A DNA stretch of 8,277 nt from Clostridiales bacterium (lineage in GTDB: Bacteria; Bacillota; Clostridia; Oscillospirales; CAG-272), in assembly GCA_004554105.1 (NCBI GenBank), contig SFNW01000086.1:1-8277 (forward strand), written 5' to 3'. The notes beneath the pieces were generated by a model. It ran no database searches. It was not told the origin of the DNA and saw only the letters and a list, made by a program, of their open reading frames with translations. Both the position numbers and the translations under genes were made by a program. Positions 6,120 through 8,277 of this stretch are shown here, one piece after another (the stretch's first letter is position 1; each line of letters begins with the position of its first letter).

Positions 6120-6123
6120 CATA

Positions 6124-6155
6124 AAAATACCGACCGAAAAATCGGTCGGTATTTT
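6124..6155 (-). terminator. Intrinsic terminator of ispH-rpsA
   Basis: Perfect 14-bp arms AAAATACCGACCGA and TCGGTCGGTATTTT around a 4-nt loop, with a run of five Ts on the minus strand (TATTTTTAT). It begins 11 nt after the ispH-rpsA stop codon. The symmetric A/T flanks mean that it might also act on rightward transcripts. Confidence 0.9.
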
Positions 6156-6166
6156 CCTTTTTGCAA

Positions 6167-8185
6167 TTACTCGGCGTCAGCAGGCGTCTCTTCTGCCGCT
6201 TCGGCAGTCTCCTCGACCGCTTCCTCAACCGCTTCTTCGGCTGCAGCCGCCTCGGCTTCCTCAATCAGTGCGCGAATCGACAGGCTGACCTTCTGCTTCT
6301 CGTCGTCAACGTCGATGATCTTGACTTCGACTTCCTGACCGATTTCCAGCACGTCGGAGGGCTGTGCAATGCGCGTCTTGGAAATCTGCGAAATGTGAAT
6401 CAGGCCGTCGGTGCCGGGAACGATTTCGGCAAACGCGCCAAAGGGCGTGAAGCTGACAATCTTGACCGTGGCAACATCGCCGACGCTGTACTTATTCTTG
6501 AAGACATACCAGGAGTTCATCTCGTCGGTCTTGTAGCCGAGCGAAATCTTGCCGGTCTCGCGGTTGAAGTCCTTGACGTAAACGTCAAGGACATCGCCGA
6601 CCTTAACGACCTGCGAGGGGTGCTTGATATGCTTCCAGGACAGCTCGGTGTTGTGGACCATGCCGTCCACGCCGCCGAGGTCTACGAACGCGCCGTAGGT
6701 TGCGAGATTCTTGACAGTGCCCATGTAGTGCTTGCCGACCTCGACCTCTGCCCAGAATGCGTCCTCTTTCGCCTTGCGCTCCTCACGGAGTACGGCGCGA
6801 ATCGAAGCGAACGCTCTGTGGCGCTGCTCGTTGATTTCGATGATTTTGACCTTCTGCGTCGTGCCGACCAGCACGGAGAGGTCGCCCCCGCGCGGTACGC
6901 CCGAAAGCGATGCGGGAATGAATACGCGGTTGCCCTTGATCGAGATGATGACGCCGCCCTTGACCGCCTCGACAATCTTGCCCTCGAGGGTCTCGCCGCT
7001 CTCGCTTGCCGCGACGATGTCCTTCCAGTTCTTGTCCGCGTCAACGCGCTTCTTCGACAATACGGCGATACCGTCAATGTCGCTGACCTTGATGACAAAG
7101 CCTTCGACACTGTCGCCGACCTTGAACATCTTCGTCAGGTCTGCGCCCGGCTCGTCGGTAATCTGATCGTATGTAATTACGCCCGTTGCCTTTGCGCCGA
7201 GGTCAAGACGGATCTCGTTGTTCGAGACCGACATAACCGTACCGACGACGGTATCTCCTGTATTTAAAGTTTTGAAGGAATCCTCCAGCATTTGTTGAAA
7301 GTTTTCTGCTTCAGTGTTCATGGTTTCGTTTACCTCCTCAATGATACCGCTCGGCGTCGATGCACCTGCGGTAATACCAACTGTTACGCAGCCGGCAAAG
7401 CTGTGGGGATCAAGTTCGTCCGCGCGCTCGATCAGGACGCAGCGGTCGCAGACGGAGGAGGCGATCTCAAACAACTTTTTTGTATTCGAGCTTTCCCTGC
7501 CGCCGATGACGATCATGCCGTCGCTTGCCTCGGCGAGACGTTTCGTCTCGCTTTGTCTGTTTTCCGTAACATTACATATTGTATCAAAAATATTCGCGTT
7601 TGTATATACTTTTTTAAATTTTTTCTCACATTTTTTCCAAAGAGCCGTGTTTTGCGTGGTCTGCGCCACCAAAACGACCGGCTTTTCGGGATTTTTTTTC
7701 GTTTTCAGACGGGCGTCGAGGCTTTCCTCGCTGTCGAAAACGACGACTTCCCCCTTGGCGTAGCTGCAAATTGAAAGCACCTCGGGGTGCGTCGGGTCGC
7801 CGAGAATGGCGAGCGTCACGTCGGGCGCGGTATTCTCTGCGGCGATGCGGTGAATCTTTTTGACAAACGGGCAGGTCATGTCCTCCACGCGCAGATTCGG
7901 GTATTTCGCTTCGAGCGCGCGCAGTTTTTCCTCGTCCTCGCGCGGTACGCCGTGCGTGCGGATCACGATACAGGCTTTGCGCCCGCGAGCCGCGACGGCC
8001 TCCGCTTCTTCGACGCCGATGACGCGCACCCCGCGCGCGGCGAGATGCTCGTTATAGGGGCGGTTGTGAATCAGGTTGCCCAGCACATAAATATCGGCGT
8101 CGCCGCCGAGCGAATGCTCGACAAACTCGGTCGCACGCTTGACGCCGAAGCAAAAGCCGGCTTCCTTGGCTACGGTAACTTTCAT
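6167..8185 (-). CDS. ispH: IspH (HMB-PP reductase) fused to four-domain ribosomal protein S1
   Basis: 672 residues with two functions. Residues 1-285 are 4-hydroxy-3-methylbut-2-enyl diphosphate reductase, the last step of the MEP isoprenoid pathway: iron-sulfur cysteines C12 (GFCFGV), C105 (TCPFV) and C204 (ICNVT), H40, H78 (THGVP), THPE (132-135) with E135, QTT (175-177), ESSN (231-234) and GASTP (274-278). Residues 309-380, 399-463, 483-550 and 568-638 are four S1 RNA-binding domains; the third and fourth are the most canonical (YGAFVDL, FGAFAEI). An acidic Ala/Glu tail (641-672) ends the protein. This fusion is known in Clostridia. The ATG overlaps the upstream gene as ATGA with a purine-rich AAGAAG before it. 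An internal strong Shine-Dalgarno and ATG (M289) sit at the domain junction, and codons 160-210 are unusually AT-rich. Confidence 0.95.
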   Translation of the reverse strand: MKVTVAKEAGFCFGVKRATEFVEHSLGGDADIYVLGNLIHNRPYNEHLAARGVRVIGVEEAEAVAARGRKACIVIRTHGVPREDEEKLRALEAKYPNLRVEDMTCPFVKKIHRIAAENTAPDVTLAILGDPTHPEVLSICSYAKGEVVVFDSEESLDARLKTKKNPEKPVVLVAQTTQNTALWKKCEKKFKKVYTNANIFDTICNVTENRQSETKRLAEASDGMIVIGGRESSNTKKLFEIASSVCDRCVLIERADELDPHSFAGCVTVGITAGASTPSGIIEEVNETMNTEAENFQQMLEDSFKTLNTGDTVVGTVMSVSNNEIRLDLGAKATGVITYDQITDEPGADLTKMFKVGDSVEGFVIKVSDIDGIAVLSKKRVDADKNWKDIVAASESGETLEGKIVEAVKGGVIISIKGNRVFIPASLSGVPRGGDLSVLVGTTQKVKIIEINEQRHRAFASIRAVLREERKAKEDAFWAEVEVGKHYMGTVKNLATYGAFVDLGGVDGMVHNTELSWKHIKHPSQVVKVGDVLDVYVKDFNRETGKISLGYKTDEMNSWYVFKNKYSVGDVATVKIVSFTPFGAFAEIVPGTDGLIHISQISKTRIAQPSDVLEIGQEVEVKIIDVDDEKQKVSLSIRALIEEAEAAAAEEAVEEAVEETAEAAEETPADAE
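7319..7338 (-). promoter_or_regulatory. Internal Shine-Dalgarno and ATG at the IspH/S1 junction
   Basis: Within the fusion frame, AGGAGGT (7338-7332) is followed after 10 nt by an in-frame ATG (7321-7319, M289). Initiation here would give a 384-residue free S1 protein of four domains. The motif is as strong as the proven-looking starts in this window, but the coding sequence EEV could produce it by chance. Confidence 0.4.
7579..7607 (-). promoter_or_regulatory. Weak promoter-like element inside the ispH half
   Basis: TATACA (7607-7602), a 17-nt spacer and TACAAT (7584-7579) on the minus strand, inside the AT-rich part of ispH. A transcript from here would begin about 250 nt before the internal ATG at 7321. 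The -35 box matches the consensus at only four of six positions, and AT-rich DNA produces such matches easily. Confidence 0.22.
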
Positions 8186-8277
8186 TCTTCTTTATATTCG
8201 TTGCGCAGCGCGAGAATGCGGTCAAAGACCAGCCTTGCCGCGCGCTCGTACTCCTCCTTGCCGCCGCTTGTGAAGCC
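8182..8277 (-). CDS. 3' end of a gene upstream of ispH-rpsA, probably plsC
   Basis: Only the last 31 residues are in the window (begins GFTSGGKEEYERAARLV, ends RNEYKEE). The stop TGA overlaps the ispH ATG as ATGA, so the two genes are co-transcribed and probably translationally coupled. The helical ending with a pattern like EEYxxxxxxVFDxILAL resembles the C-termini of 1-acylglycerol-3-phosphate acyltransferases. In Clostridia, cmk and plsC commonly precede ispH-rpsA. A cytidylate kinase end is the main alternative. Existence of the frame is well supported; the product name is inference from context. Confidence 0.6.
   Translation of the reverse strand, partial: GFTSGGKEEYERAARLVFDRILALRNEYKEE

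Noticed and set aside
6063..6122. Upstream ATGs at 6092 and 6122 for the dockerin gene
   Set aside because: 6092 lies in the predicted -10 box and 6122 upstream of the -35 box, so neither would be on the transcript; 6062 has GGAGG and begins a proper signal peptide.
7611..7640. T-rich run on the + strand as a terminator
   Set aside because: No GC-rich stem precedes it; it is the complement of AAA-rich lysine codons in ispH.
1..8277. tRNA, rRNA, CRISPR array, riboswitch, transposase or phage genes
   Set aside because: No cloverleaf, regularly spaced repeat series, known aptamer core or mobile-element protein motif was seen on reading both strands; a covariance-model scan could not be run.

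Overview
The window looks like a chromosomal piece of a GC-rich, low-mobility Clostridia genome, most likely a gut Oscillospiraceae/Ruminococcaceae-type Firmicute. The support is an IspH protein fused to four S1 domains (an arrangement known from Clostridia), a small secreted type I dockerin protein, strong Shine-Dalgarno sequences, and sigma-A type promoters with 17-bp spacers. The taxonomic placement is inference. No tRNA, rRNA, CRISPR array, insertion sequence or phage gene was seen.

Layout. Positions 1-3459 hold a leftward four-gene operon: 2-keto-3-deoxygluconate kinase (kdgK), KDPG aldolase (eda), a metallo-beta-lactamase-fold hydrolase, and a ROK-family protein with an N-terminal helix-turn-helix that runs off the left edge. 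The first two genes are the phosphorylation and cleavage steps that turn 2-keto-3-deoxygluconate (from uronates or gluconate-type sugars) into pyruvate and glyceraldehyde-3-phosphate. The ROK protein is probably the pathway regulator, and it appears to lack the catalytic aspartate of ROK kinases. The hydrolase has all its metal ligands but an unknown substrate.

A 345-bp divergent intergenic region (3460-3804) carries a near-consensus promoter for each direction, an imperfect dyad just downstream of the kdgK start point, and an unexplained GC-rich inverted repeat. Rightward from it run deoD (purine nucleoside phosphorylase) and, 2 nt after its stop, a WYL-domain transcriptional regulator. Their 3' region (5487-5674) holds hairpins and a 34-nt direct repeat of REP-like character, then a terminator that works for both strands.

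From the right edge leftward come the 3' end of a gene that is probably plsC, then the ispH-rpsA fusion with an intrinsic terminator, then a 115-aa secreted dockerin protein with its own promoter. The most interesting observation is inside ispH-rpsA: a perfect AGGAGG followed by an in-frame ATG lies exactly at the IspH/S1 junction. A locally AT-rich stretch with a weak promoter-like element lies about 250 nt further upstream. Together they raise the possibility that the S1 half is also made as a separate protein. I did not find a clearly novel multi-gene system; most of the window is ordinary chromosomal content.
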